Below are positions 54,145 through 63,897 of a DNA stretch of 64,000 nt, piece by piece (the stretch's first letter is position 1; each line of letters starts with the position of its first letter). The stretch lies in assembly GCA_964627605.1 (NCBI GenBank), contig CAZVGZ010000010.1:1-64000 (forward strand). Direction: 5' to 3'. A program made the translations under genes and the position numbers. The notes below the pieces were generated by a model. That model had not been told where the DNA came from, searched no databases, and worked only from the letters and a program-made list of their open reading frames with translations. Source of the stretch: CAZVGZ01 sp964627605. GTDB lineage: Bacteria; Latescibacterota; MWCZ01; CAZVGZ01.

Positions 54145-55632
54145 TCAGTCAGCCAGTTCGCCAGCTGTCGCCTCAATCTGCCTGTATACATCGACGGCCT
54201 GGCGAAAATATGATAGGGCTTCTTCGCGGGCTTGAGACGATGGAAACCAGCCTTCTCGGCTGACTTGTAAGATCAACTCTTCGATCCGCCCGGCGAAATA
54301 CCGGGCTGCTTCTGCGTCGGCGACCGGACGACCCTGGTAGCTGAGATAGACCGGGCTGGTATGCGCAAAGCGGATGGTCCTCTCCATCGGCGCAAACGCC
54401 CTAATAGCCAACCAGCCGCTTCCCCCGACCACCACTTCACTCTCAAGGTGAACCAGGTGTGGGTCGCCATTCGGGGTGGCTTCTGCTATTACATCGCCGT
54501 TGTGGACCAGCTCTAACCTGTCAATCGGCTCCAGACCCCGGGCTGTCGCCACCACTTCCACCGGCGGTGATCCGCTGCCCAATTTGACGGTGTCGCCTAT
54601 CTCTCTGCCAGAGACACTCATTTTCAGAATCGGCCCATTTGTGGCGAAACTACGGCCAGCTTTGAGCCTTTCAAACCAGCTTTCATAGCTCAGCGGGGCG
54701 TCACCAAAATGGACGTAGGCTCGGTTGTATCCCACCGGGCTTGGCATTATTCCTGAAGCGGTGCCAGCGCTGGCACCAAGTTGAAACCCACAGTTCAGAA
54801 ACCTGGAGTACAGGTCGCAAAACCAGAGCACAAAACCCATCCAGTGGGTGTGGTCGAACTCCCTTGGCCACGCGCCCCACTCCTCAGCTCCCAGCATAAT
54901 TTTCTGCCGGTGAAAATGGTTGGTTACGACACCCATAGAATCGACTCCGCCCAGCGCGACATTGACCGGTGTCTCGTGCCAGAACGGTTTTTCGGCGTCG
55001 ACATGCGCACCTGCTTTTTTTGCCAAACGTGCCAGATGGATGTCAGTGGGCGAGTGGTGATCGACGAGGATCGTGACCGGGTCACTGAGCCCCAGGAAGA
55101 TGATGGCTCCGCCACCGGTAAACAGCCGCTCTATCTCCTGATCGCACACGCTGACAAAGTGGGTGTCGTCCACCGGGATAATCGGCTGACTGAGCTTTGG
55201 CTCGTCCACCCAAGCCGATTTGTGGTTGTGGACGGTAATGTTGGTGCCTATATGGAGGTCTTCGGCCAGAATGAGCTCAGGCATTTCGTGCCAGTCGCGG
55301 TGGACATGAAGATCACCGGCGTACCAGCCCGACATATCGATCCATCTGGACAGGCTGATGGTGTGTTCTAAGAGCTCGCCATCTGCCAGAGTGATGCTTT
55401 TTTCAATCGGTGTATACTCAAGGCCTCGCTCCACGCGGACGGTGATCTCTCCTGCTGGGACTTCGGCGGTGAATCCGCCCTGGACTATAGTGTGGGTCTC
55501 CTCGCCCTTTGAGAACTGTATGCCGTTGTCGATGGGGAGGTGTTCGCCATCTGCCGAAGTGACGTAGACGCGGGCGTGTACAGGCTGTCCGGTGGACTCA
55601 TCAACGATGGTGTATTCAAGGTTGGCGGCCAT
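54145..55632 (-). CDS. CehA/McbA-family metallohydrolase-like protein
   Basis: A 495-residue PHP-like hydrolase. The N-terminal Ig-like domain is at 1-95. The metal motif GDLHVHRDW lies near 107, with further histidines in TVHNHKSAW, VDHHSPTDIH and TNHFHRQK. A C-terminal beta-domain with KAGRSFATNGP follows, typical of CehA. No signal peptide. Substrate unknown. It lies upstream of the M23/bactofilin pair on the same strand. Confidence 0.8.
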   Translation of the reverse strand: MAANLEYTIVDESTGQPVHARVYVTSADGEHLPIDNGIQFSKGEETHTIVQGGFTAEVPAGEITVRVERGLEYTPIEKSITLADGELLEHTISLSRWIDMSGWYAGDLHVHRDWHEMPELILAEDLHIGTNITVHNHKSAWVDEPKLSQPIIPVDDTHFVSVCDQEIERLFTGGGAIIFLGLSDPVTILVDHHSPTDIHLARLAKKAGAHVDAEKPFWHETPVNVALGGVDSMGVVTNHFHRQKIMLGAEEWGAWPREFDHTHWMGFVLWFCDLYSRFLNCGFQLGASAGTASGIMPSPVGYNRAYVHFGDAPLSYESWFERLKAGRSFATNGPILKMSVSGREIGDTVKLGSGSPPVEVVATARGLEPIDRLELVHNGDVIAEATPNGDPHLVHLESEVVVGGSGWLAIRAFAPMERTIRFAHTSPVYLSYQGRPVADAEAARYFAGRIEELILQVSREGWFPSSQAREEALSYFRQAVDVYRQIEATAGELAD

Positions 55633-55821
55633 CGTCTATATCTCTTCCTCTGTTGCGCCTCTGAAATATGCTCCTCTCAGCGTAACGGATTCCGCCGATG
55701 AGGACAAGGTGAGCAGCGGCTACGGAAAAGGCGGAGTCACGCCGGTTCGACTCCGTAATTTGCTCATGTCCGCAACCAACGAGCCCCTCCTTTGGCGAGG
55801 GGCCAAAAAACCCGATCGGGC

Positions 55822-57072
55822 TTAGCGGGCAAAGCTTGCCGCTACTTTGGTTAGCCCTTCTACGATGTCGTCCACATCTGCGTCGGTGTATCCCTCGTTC
55901 CAGTTGGTGATAAACCAGTGACCGAGCGCCCAGATGGTGCCAGGATAGTCCTTTCGGTCGTGGCTGATGTTCTGGCGTGCGGCGTCAGTAGTGTAGGGCC
56001 AGCCAGATGTGCCGAATGTGAGCTGATCGGCGACAACCGGGTATTCGAACACCGGATTAGGGATGTAGCCTTTTGAGAAAGGCATCCCCTCGGCGCTGAT
56101 AGCTTTGGCGAAATCATCTAGCGAGACGTCTAGAATCTCCTCGTCAATGGTGAAGCAGAATATCCACCAGGAGTGGTCAATGTCTGCAAGCTGTTTGGGT
56201 GGGTTAAGGCCTTTGATAGATTCCATCGCTTTGGCAAGTTTGCCTGCGGTGGCTCTTCTGCGGGAGATTATTGTGTCCAGCTTGGCGAGTTGGGCCAGAC
56301 CCACGGCAGCTTGGAGTTCGGTCATGCGGTAGTTGATGCCCAGGAATAGGTGGCCTCTGCGTCCGTCGTTGACTCTTGGCCACCCCTTATCTGAAAAGAG
56401 GCGCATACGGTCTTGCAGGTCGTCATCGTCAGTGATGCACATCCCGCCGTCGCCTGTAGTCAACTGCTTTGACTGCTGAAAACTGAACGCTCCGATATCG
56501 CCCATCGTCCCGACCATTCGGCCCTTGTACTGTGCGAAATGGGCTTGAGCGCAGTCTTCTATTACCCGTAGGTCGCGGCGTTTTGCGAGGTCCATGATCG
56601 GGTCCATGTCGCACGGCTGCCCGAACAGGTGGACCGGTATGACCGCTTTGGTCTTTTCGCTAAGGACTGTTTCGATTGTTTCTGCTGAAATGCAGCCTGT
56701 CAACGGATCGACATCGGCGAAGATCGGGACCGCCTGGCACCACAAGACGGCTATTATGGTTCCCATGTCGGTAATGGTGGTGGTTACCACCTCGTCGCCA
56801 GGCTCTAAGTTGAGCCCGCCCACCGCCACATGTAGCGCTGCGGTACCTGAACTTGATGCCACGGCGTGTACAACACCGTAGGCTTTGGCAAAGCCTTCCT
56901 CGAACGCCGGTGTTTTGGTGCCTCCGACGCGGTTTAGGCAACCAGAATCGATCACCTCTCCTAAGAGCCGTTTCTCCTCTTCGCCAAACATCCTGCCTGT
57001 GGAGTTGCCAACACTGGGAAACGGGTCGGTGCGGGTTTTAGGACCGCCATTGACGGCTAGCTGCTCGGACAT
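55822..57072 (-). CDS. DegT/DnrJ/EryC1/StrS aminotransferase
   Basis: PLP-dependent sugar aminotransferase, 416 residues from the ATG at 57072 (GGGGAG upstream). It has GTAALHVAVGGLNLEPGDEVV, VIPVHLFGQPCDMD, VIEDCAQAHFAQYKGR, and the PLP lysine in FSFQQSKQLTTGDGGM. Normal length. It probably acts on a nucleotide-sugar or free sugar; in this gene context it is often part of aminosugar metabolism. The frame extends further upstream only over the pseudogene next door. Confidence 0.93.
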   Translation of the reverse strand: MSEQLAVNGGPKTRTDPFPSVGNSTGRMFGEEEKRLLGEVIDSGCLNRVGGTKTPAFEEGFAKAYGVVHAVASSSGTAALHVAVGGLNLEPGDEVVTTTITDMGTIIAVLWCQAVPIFADVDPLTGCISAETIETVLSEKTKAVIPVHLFGQPCDMDPIMDLAKRRDLRVIEDCAQAHFAQYKGRMVGTMGDIGAFSFQQSKQLTTGDGGMCITDDDDLQDRMRLFSDKGWPRVNDGRRGHLFLGINYRMTELQAAVGLAQLAKLDTIISRRRATAGKLAKAMESIKGLNPPKQLADIDHSWWIFCFTIDEEILDVSLDDFAKAISAEGMPFSKGYIPNPVFEYPVVADQLTFGTSGWPYTTDAARQNISHDRKDYPGTIWALGHWFITNWNEGYTDADVDDIVEGLTKVAASFAR

Positions 57073-57133
57073 GGTAGACTCCCCAAAAAATGGTTTCACT
57101 TCGCGTGGTATGTAGGTCTGAAAATGCGTTTGG

Positions 57134-57809
57134 TCATATGGGCTTGGTGGCTTTGACAGAGAACACATATGGAAGAGCCGGATATCCCTTGGGCAGCCGA
57201 TACCATCTGTCATCGCCGAGTTCCATGAATGGGAATCGCGCGAAGCCGCACACGGGGTATTCCTGAAAGCTCTCGATGTGCAGCCCTGCACTAAAAAGCG
57301 CGCCTAAATGTCCGAGAGGCTATGCGACCACTCAAACCCCTGAGCAGGCTCCATATCGATTGGGCCAACATAGGAGCCCGTTACACTGTACTCGTCCGGC
57401 GCTTTCGAGTGAAAATAGCTCGCTTCAGCCTTCAGTTCTGAGTCGTCGGCGCCAAAAATGTCCGCCAAAGGATGATGTTCGACTATGAAAAACGTTCCGC
57501 CTGGCTTTAGGTATTGGGCCACTATCCTACCCCACTCGGGCATGTCGTGCAGCCAGCATTTGATCCCATAGGATGTGAACACGATGTCGTATTTGTCGTG
57601 TAGTTGGTTGGATAGATCATATAGATCGCAGCAGACGAAGCGTGCGTGCAGGAGTGATTTTCCGGCGACGTCAGGCAGTCGTCCAGCTCAATCGACCACA
57701 GAGTATTTCGTCCGGCCTTAAAGCCGTCGTTGTCGTAGAAATCCAAGTCTACGTGAAACCGTGCCCAGGCATCCCACACTGCACGATTTGATTGTGTGTA
57801 TTCATTCAT
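57134..57809 (-). pseudogene. SAM-dependent methyltransferase remnant
   Basis: Three frames read together make a class I methyltransferase. It starts MNEYTQSNRAVWDAWARFH up to SIELDD, then shifts frame to DVAGKSLLH, where the 40-45 residues with SAM motif I (LQCHFG-type) should follow but are gone. It continues ARFVCCDLYDL, IVFTSYGIKCWLHDMPEW, KPGGTFFIVEHHPL, shifts again after SHSLSDI, and ends GALFSAGLHIESFQEYP... FSVKATKPI. Two frameshifts and one deletion: not functional. Confidence 0.8.
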
Positions 57810-57829
57810 CGCTCATCACTCCTGGTACC

Positions 57830-58876
57830 CTACTGGTCAATCAAACTCACCGACGCCCCGGTTTCATGGCTGCGGTAGAGCCCATCAAGCATCTGAAGCA
57901 TCTCAAAGCCCTGTGAGACCGGGGCAATGGGTTCGTCACCTTTGAGAATACAGTCAACAAAATGGGCGAACTGGCTTTTTTCGGTGAGGTCGGATGCGGC
58001 TGGAGTCAGGTCGGTCATCCCGCCATCAGTGTCCTCGCCAGTGACTTGAAACGGATACAGCTCGGCACCACCACCACTTCCCAATACGCGGATGTGGATA
58101 ACTTCCTGCGGGACGAAACTGGCCCACGCGTTGTCTAGCATCGCTGCCGCGTCGTTCTCAAAACGGATAATCCCGCACCCAAAATCCTCCACATCAAACG
58201 CCGCTCCCTGTTTGGCCCATTCGCGATTGGCGACGCCTACAGGCGCCAAATCCTGGGTGGTCATACCGCAGGCGCTCACCGGTTTGGGGCATCCCATCAA
58301 GAACCAGGTTACGTCCAGCAGGTGGACGCCGTTGTCTATCAGCGCCCCGCCTCCGGACATCGCTTTGGTGGAAAACCATCCCGATTTTGGTATCCCGTCA
58401 AGATTTCGCAGATACGTTGACCAGCCGTAGTAGACCTGCCCCATTTCACCGCTGTCCACCAACCCGCGGATGTGTTGAGCCTCGCCGCCATATCGGAACT
58501 TCATCCCCACGAGCGCGGTCAGTTCTGGGTGGGCGGTGGCAGCGTCCAGGATAAGACGCCCGTGTTCGATGGTGTCCGCCAGCGGCTTTTCGCACAGAAT
58601 ATGCTTGCCTGCGTTGAGCGCGTAGACCGCGACCTCATGGTGAAGTGAATTGGGCACGCAGATGCTCACGGCGTCGATGCCGTCATCATCGCACACTTGT
58701 TTGAAATCGGTGAAAATGCGCTCAACACCGTACTTGTCAGCTGCTTCCTTGAGCCGGGCCTGGTCGATGTCGCATATCGCCGCTATTTCGGCCTGTTCCA
58801 CCTCAGAATAGCTTTCGATGTGCCATCTGCCGATTCCGGTTCCCACGATGCCGATCTGGACTTTTCCATTGGTCAA
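57830..58876 (-). CDS. Gfo/Idh/MocA-family oxidoreductase
   Basis: NAD(P)-dependent sugar oxidoreductase, 348 residues. The Rossmann loop is IGIVGTGIGRWHI, the catalytic lysine is in HILCEKPLAD, and substrate-side GGGALIDNGVHLLDVTWFL is intact. The start is a TTG at 58876 with AGGAG seven bases upstream; further upstream codons overlap the divergent lipoprotein gene and look non-coding. Likely inositol or aminosugar related. Confidence 0.92.
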   Translation of the reverse strand: MTNGKVQIGIVGTGIGRWHIESYSEVEQAEIAAICDIDQARLKEAADKYGVERIFTDFKQVCDDDGIDAVSICVPNSLHHEVAVYALNAGKHILCEKPLADTIEHGRLILDAATAHPELTALVGMKFRYGGEAQHIRGLVDSGEMGQVYYGWSTYLRNLDGIPKSGWFSTKAMSGGGALIDNGVHLLDVTWFLMGCPKPVSACGMTTQDLAPVGVANREWAKQGAAFDVEDFGCGIIRFENDAAAMLDNAWASFVPQEVIHIRVLGSGGGAELYPFQVTGEDTDGGMTDLTPAASDLTEKSQFAHFVDCILKGDEPIAPVSQGFEMLQMLDGLYRSHETGASVSLIDQ

Positions 58877-59038
58877 AACGTCTGCTCCTGATGCTTGGTT
58901 CAAAATGGCCGTCCTCAAAAGAATACAGCCCGAACGGCTGCTTGCGGTAGCGGATGAACTAACACCCCAGTTGAGGGAGTAGGTCAAGGAGCATGGCGCT
59001 TGGCCCACGAAAGCTTGGGGCCTATCATTTAGTTGCTG

Positions 59039-59470
59039 ATGACTACTCACACAAAAAAGACTTTGGGGGCCGTGTGGTTTGCAGTGGCTCTTGGAGCGTG
59101 CGGTTTTTTTGATACCGGCAACACGCCTGATCCAATTGAGGGCATCTGGGGAGGTAGGTACCCGCCGACATTTAGTGCCATGCAGGACAGCGCGCAGTGG
59201 ACTTTTACCGGCGGTGGAATCTATCTCTTAGTGTCGTACCGCCAGGATGTCTACTACGACCGGACAGTCGGGTACTACGAGGCTAGTGGACGAGTGCTTA
59301 CTCTGTCCGAGGAGCCGATGGGAGGCGGGCTCGTTGAGGAACTGCTATACATGGTCACCGACGATGACCGTCTGGAACTGACCATTCAGCGCGGCGGCGG
59401 TGAGACTTTGACACACATCCGATTGGGTGACGCTGACGACGCCGAAGAGTTTCGTGTACCGAACCCTTGA
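59039..59470 (+). CDS. Small lipoprotein
   Basis: A 143-residue exported protein: hydrophobic leader ending VALGACGF, a clear lipobox. The mature part is small and beta-rich (IEGIWGGRYPPTF, QWTFTGGGIYLLVSYRQD), of the lipocalin-like/META type in style. A TTG six bases earlier is also in frame. It is divergent from the oxidoreductase gene. Function unknown. Confidence 0.65.
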   Translation: MTTHTKKTLGAVWFAVALGACGFFDTGNTPDPIEGIWGGRYPPTFSAMQDSAQWTFTGGGIYLLVSYRQDVYYDRTVGYYEASGRVLTLSEEPMGGGLVEELLYMVTDDDRLELTIQRGGGETLTHIRLGDADDAEEFRVPNP

Positions 59471-59910
59471 GGGGATAGCAGTGCTAGTGCAGCTTGGGGT
59501 CCTCTATCGCCCACATCTACTGTTGGATGAAGACTAAATGCATCCTCACGATATTCTTGCCAGTTCGTACTTCTGATCCCAGGCACCCACAAGTTTTTTC
59601 AGGCGCCGCACCGAAACTGCAACGAGGCGCGCCGGGATGGTTCCGATTCTCCGGTAATCTCATCGCATCGCAACGTAGGCATATCCTCAATGTTAAGGCT
59701 GTAGGCCATGTCGTTCCAGCCGTGATAGATGACTACGATGTCTAGGTCAGACCATCTCAGTCGGTTCCAAAGGCGTGAGAGGCTCTCAAAAGATGTGTAG
59801 CAAGACGAAACTCGGTCCAACACTTCCGAACCTTGGCCGCGTTCGACAAGCACCCGTCCGATCTGGCGGGTCCATCGCAGTGCCCCCCCTCGGGAAAAGG
59901 AGCTCATCAC
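59440..59910 (-). pseudogene. GDSL/SGNH hydrolase remnant
   Basis: On the minus strand, LVERGQGSEVLDRVSSCYT is followed by DLDIVVIYHGWNDMAYSLN, the SGNH block with the conserved GxND. The frame then stops, and another frame downstream resembles the terminal DxxH region (EDAFSLHPTVDVGDRG). The N-terminal GDSL block is missing. A decayed lipase/esterase-like gene. Confidence 0.55.
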
Positions 59911-60186
59911 TCCTGGTGGTTTGGAGAGCGCGACCGCTGAGGTGTGGACCGTGCCCTAGCTATTGATGTGAGTCGGGCCATATCTACCAAGCCTGGCTGA
60001 ACGGACGCTGAACAAGCCGGGTCGAGACCAGACGAACGTCGGTGCAAAGTCGATAGAGACTCGTGCGGCGATCTCGCCGACAATCGCGCAGACAACAGCG
60101 TGGGCGTTGGCGCAGAAATCCTGGGGAGAAGATCATGGCTTGCCGAAGGCCAATACCAGTCGCCTGACGAGCCTGAAGCGATTCAG
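59911..60186. other. Spacer before polA end
   Basis: About 275 bases without a recognised gene or RNA. Short open frames on both strands lack ribosome sites and known domains. Confidence 0.4.
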
Positions 60187-62928
60187 TTAGTGAGCATCCA
60201 ACCAGTTGTTACCAACTCCGAAATCCACTTTCACCGGTACATCGAGTTCCAGAGCAGTCTCCATGTTGGTGCGGACGAGCTCGGTAAGCAGTTCCACGTC
60301 ATCGGGATGAACCTCAAAGACGAGTTCATCGTGGACAGTAAGAAGCATCGAAGCGCGAAGGTCAGACGCCGCGAGATCAAGATCAACAGCGATGAGAGCC
60401 ACTTTCATCATGTCGGCGGCGGTTCCTTGAATCGGCGTGTTTATCGCCAACCGCTCTCCGGCCCGCTGGACATTTTTGTTGCGTTGGCTCAATTCTGGTA
60501 TGTAGCGCCTGCGACCCAGCATTGTTGTGACGTAGCCCTCGGTTCGCGCCTGTTCGATCGCACGGTCCATATATCCCCGAACGCCTGGGTACTGGGCAAA
60601 ATACTGGTCGATGATTTTCGCAGCCTTCGGTCCTGCGATGCCTAGCTGCCTGGACAGCCCGAATGCTGACTGTCCGTAGATCAAACCAAAATTGACCGTT
60701 TTGGCCTGGCGCCTTAAATCGTCGGTAACGAAGCCTGGGTCCAGATCAAAAATAGCCGACGCCGTCCGCGTATGAACATCTTCATCTTTGGTAAACGCGT
60801 CGAGCAGCCCTGGGTCGCCGGACAGGTGGGCCATGATCCGCAGCTCAATCTGCGAGTAATCCGCCGCCATCAACACCCATCCCTCTCTGGGAATAAACGC
60901 CTGACGAACGCGGCTGCCCATCTCCGTGCGGATCGGGATGTTCTGGAGATTGGGGTCGCTTGATGACAGCCGACCTGTTGACGCAACGGCCTGGTTAAAA
61001 GAGGTGTGCACCCGACCTGTGTTCGGGTTGACCAGGAGCGGTAGAGCCTCAACGTACGTCGATAGAAGTTTTGAAAGCTGTCGATATTCAAGCAGAAGCT
61101 GAGGCAACCGATCGCCGTGACCGCTAGCCACTAAGTCCTGTAGAACCGTCTCGTCTGTTGAGTATCCGGTCTTGGTTTTGCGTCCGTAGGGCAGCTTCAA
61201 TTTCTCAAATAGTATCTGCGCTAACTGCTGTGTGGAATTGAGGTTAAACTGCTCACCGGCGTGGGTATAGATCTCTTGGGAGAGTCGTTCTATCTCCGTG
61301 GTAAGCTCCTTCGCCATCTCCTCCAGGAAAGGCGCGTCGAGAGTAATGCCATTCTGCTCCATCCGCAGAAGGCAGGTCACGAGAGGCATCTCCATATCGT
61401 CGAAAAGTGATCTGAGTTCTGGGGAGTTGAGCTGAGGTTCAAGCACCTCAAAAATTCGAAATGTGTAGTCCGCATCTTCGCAGGCGTAGGGAACCGCCTG
61501 GGCGACACCCACCTTGTCAAATGTTATCTGCCTTTGCCCCGTGCCTATGAGCCCCTTGATCGGTATCATTTCGTGTCCAAGAAGATCCAACGCCAACCGA
61601 TCCAGATTGTGCCGTCTCTCACCTGGGTCCACGAGATAGGAAGCTATCATTGTGTCGGCGGTGAATCCTTTGCATTCGAACCCAGCCCCTTCAAGAATCG
61701 TTAAATCGTACTTCACGTTTTGCCCTATTTTCACAATCTCAGGATCAGCCAACAGCGGCCCAAGATACTCGTGCACAAGCTCTAATTCTACGTTGGGGAT
61801 ATGAACACCCTGTTCTAAATCAAGACTCTCTATATCGCGCTGGTGAGAAATAGGTATGTATCCCGCTACCGCCTCTTCGGCACTAAGGGAGATGCCCACC
61901 AGTCGGGCTTGCATGGCGTCGAGAGATGTGGTCTCGGTGTCGATGGCGAAGCGGCCTGACAGACGCATCTGCGTGCACCATTCACCCAAAGTGTCAGCGG
62001 AGATGGCCTGGTAGTCTGTTGGAATTTCTGGTTCGCTTGAAGCCGCGTCGTCGCCTCCTGGCAACTCGTCCAGAAACCTTGCGAACTCCAATTCTTCGAA
62101 CAGAGGAGCGACTTTCTCTCGTTTGATCGCAGAGAGAGTGAACCCCTCAAGGTCCAACGCCACCGGCGCATCTGTGCGTATGGTCACTAAGTCCAGTGAC
62201 AGCCTGGCTTGATCTGCGAACTCAATGAGATTCTCGCTCACAACCTTGCCTTTGACATCCGCCGCATTCTCCAGCACAGCCTCAAAGGTGCCATACTGTT
62301 GAATTAGGGTCGTCGCAGTTTTTGGACCGACTTTCGGTACACCAGGGATGTTGTCAGATGTGTCACCCATAAGCCCCAAAACCTGCGTCACCTGTTCTGG
62401 GGGAACGCCAAACTTCTCGACTACGCCCTGTCGATCAACTACTTTCCAGTCGTCGGAGGTTCTGGCAGGCGCGAGCATTGTAACGTGATCTGTCACCAAC
62501 TGCATGAAATCTTTGTCGCCAGAAACCATCACTACATCCAGTCCTGCCTCCTCTCCTTGTTTGGCGAGCGTGCCTATTACGTCATCCGCCTCAAAACCTT
62601 CCAATCTTAGAATCGGAATCTCCAACGCCTCGACTATCTGATCAATCCGCGGCAACTGACCTACCATCTCTTCAGGCATTTTTTCTCTTGTGGCCTTGTA
62701 GTCGGCGAACTGCTTGTGGCGAAATGTTGGTGCGGCGGTGTCGAATACGCACGCTAAAAGATCGGGCTGATATTCGCGGAGTAGTTTGAACAGAGCTGCG
62801 GTGAATCCGTAGGGCGCACTGGTCTCTTCGCCTTTGGAGTTGATCAGCGGGCGCTTGATAAATGCAAAATAGGCCCGGTAGGCCTGGGCGGTTCCATCGA
62901 TCAAGTACAGTATCTGCCTATCGCTCAT
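60187..62928 (-). CDS. polA: DNA polymerase I
   Basis: Repair and Okazaki-processing polymerase, 913 residues from the ATG at 62928. The 5' nuclease domain has VDGTAQAYR-like LIDGTAQAYRAYFAF and SGDKDFMQLV. The 3'-5' exonuclease is intact with DTETTSLDAM. The polymerase domain has motif A ADYSQIELRIMAHLSGD, O-helix RRQAKTVNFGLIYG (Phe type), and motif C TVHDELVFEV. Full-length, proofreading-competent. A second ATG 12 bases upstream is possible. Confidence 0.96.
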   Translation of the reverse strand: MSDRQILYLIDGTAQAYRAYFAFIKRPLINSKGEETSAPYGFTAALFKLLREYQPDLLACVFDTAAPTFRHKQFADYKATREKMPEEMVGQLPRIDQIVEALEIPILRLEGFEADDVIGTLAKQGEEAGLDVVMVSGDKDFMQLVTDHVTMLAPARTSDDWKVVDRQGVVEKFGVPPEQVTQVLGLMGDTSDNIPGVPKVGPKTATTLIQQYGTFEAVLENAADVKGKVVSENLIEFADQARLSLDLVTIRTDAPVALDLEGFTLSAIKREKVAPLFEELEFARFLDELPGGDDAASSEPEIPTDYQAISADTLGEWCTQMRLSGRFAIDTETTSLDAMQARLVGISLSAEEAVAGYIPISHQRDIESLDLEQGVHIPNVELELVHEYLGPLLADPEIVKIGQNVKYDLTILEGAGFECKGFTADTMIASYLVDPGERRHNLDRLALDLLGHEMIPIKGLIGTGQRQITFDKVGVAQAVPYACEDADYTFRIFEVLEPQLNSPELRSLFDDMEMPLVTCLLRMEQNGITLDAPFLEEMAKELTTEIERLSQEIYTHAGEQFNLNSTQQLAQILFEKLKLPYGRKTKTGYSTDETVLQDLVASGHGDRLPQLLLEYRQLSKLLSTYVEALPLLVNPNTGRVHTSFNQAVASTGRLSSSDPNLQNIPIRTEMGSRVRQAFIPREGWVLMAADYSQIELRIMAHLSGDPGLLDAFTKDEDVHTRTASAIFDLDPGFVTDDLRRQAKTVNFGLIYGQSAFGLSRQLGIAGPKAAKIIDQYFAQYPGVRGYMDRAIEQARTEGYVTTMLGRRRYIPELSQRNKNVQRAGERLAINTPIQGTAADMMKVALIAVDLDLAASDLRASMLLTVHDELVFEVHPDDVELLTELVRTNMETALELDVPVKVDFGVGNNWLDAH

Positions 62929-63069
62929 GTTACGATCCATCCGTTGGGAGTTTTGCCTAGTGAGACGGTACCGAGACGCATGGCGTGGGGTCAATGTTGC
63001 CCGGTTGGGTATTGCTGGTCAATGTGAGTCGTTTACCGAAAAACAGAACAAAGAGTGCCTGGCAGACAG

Positions 63070-63897
63070 TCATCTTCCAGCGGATTTGGCTGCTTGATAC
63101 AGGCTCAGCGCCTCGGGCATACTGTCTTGAAGATCGGCTATCCTGGTTGCTTCATGCGGGTGGGTTGAAAGTATTTCCGGGGGTTTGCCCTGACTGGCTT
63201 CTGCCATTCTCTCCCACAGCCCCACAGCCGCCCGCGGGTTGTACCCGGCGTCGGCAGCCAGCATAATCCCCAAACGGTCTGCCTCGGTCTCATGCTTGCG
63301 TGAGAACGGAAGCATGGCCCCAACACTCACCCCAACACCCAACGCACCCATGACCCCGTCCCTGCCCGCTGGCGACATGTCGCCAAGCGATTCGCCCACT
63401 ATCAGCATCCCGAAATTTATGAGGCGTGCCTGGCTCATCCGCTCCGCTCCGTGGTGAGCAATTGCATGGGCAACCTCATGACCAACAACCGCCGCCAAGC
63501 TCGCTTCATCCTGCGTTATCGGGAGAAGGCCGGTATAGACAGCCATTTTCCCGCCAGGAAGACACCAAGCGTTTGCCGTTTCGGGCTCATCGATGAGAGC
63601 AATCTGCCAATTGAACTGTTCGGCGGGATCGGGGAACAGACGTATCGCAGCCTCTGCGATTCTCTGTCCCAAACGGGCAACCATCAGCGCTTTATGACCG
63701 TCTGTGACCAGCTCAATATCACCAAGAACCTGCTCGTAAGCCTGATCTCCGAGTTGGATCTCCTGCTTCGCAGACATCATGTTGAGCTGCACCCGACCGG
63801 TGCCTGGTACTCGGGCGCATCCGCTCAAAACCAGAACGAACGCCAACGACATGCCTGCTCGCACCAAACGGTTCACTAGCTCTGTCCTGATTATCAC
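63070..63897 (-). CDS. M48-family metalloprotease lipoprotein
   Basis: Periplasmic zinc protease of 275 residues, of the LoiP/BepA-like type. The lipobox is VLVLSGCARV (Cys 27). The zinc site is HEVAH (140-144), followed by the third-ligand helix HETEADRLGI. The C-terminal helix RMAEASQGKPPEILSTHPH is standard. GTG start, with an ATG at residue 16 as an alternative. Probably handles envelope stress or lipoprotein/OMP quality control. Confidence 0.9.
   Translation of the reverse strand: MIIRTELVNRLVRAGMSLAFVLVLSGCARVPGTGRVQLNMMSAKQEIQLGDQAYEQVLGDIELVTDGHKALMVARLGQRIAEAAIRLFPDPAEQFNWQIALIDEPETANAWCLPGGKMAVYTGLLPITQDEASLAAVVGHEVAHAIAHHGAERMSQARLINFGMLIVGESLGDMSPAGRDGVMGALGVGVSVGAMLPFSRKHETEADRLGIMLAADAGYNPRAAVGLWERMAEASQGKPPEILSTHPHEATRIADLQDSMPEALSLYQAAKSAGR

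Noticed and set aside
60100..60645. 181-codon plus-strand frame
   Set aside because: Mostly antisense to polA; no support.
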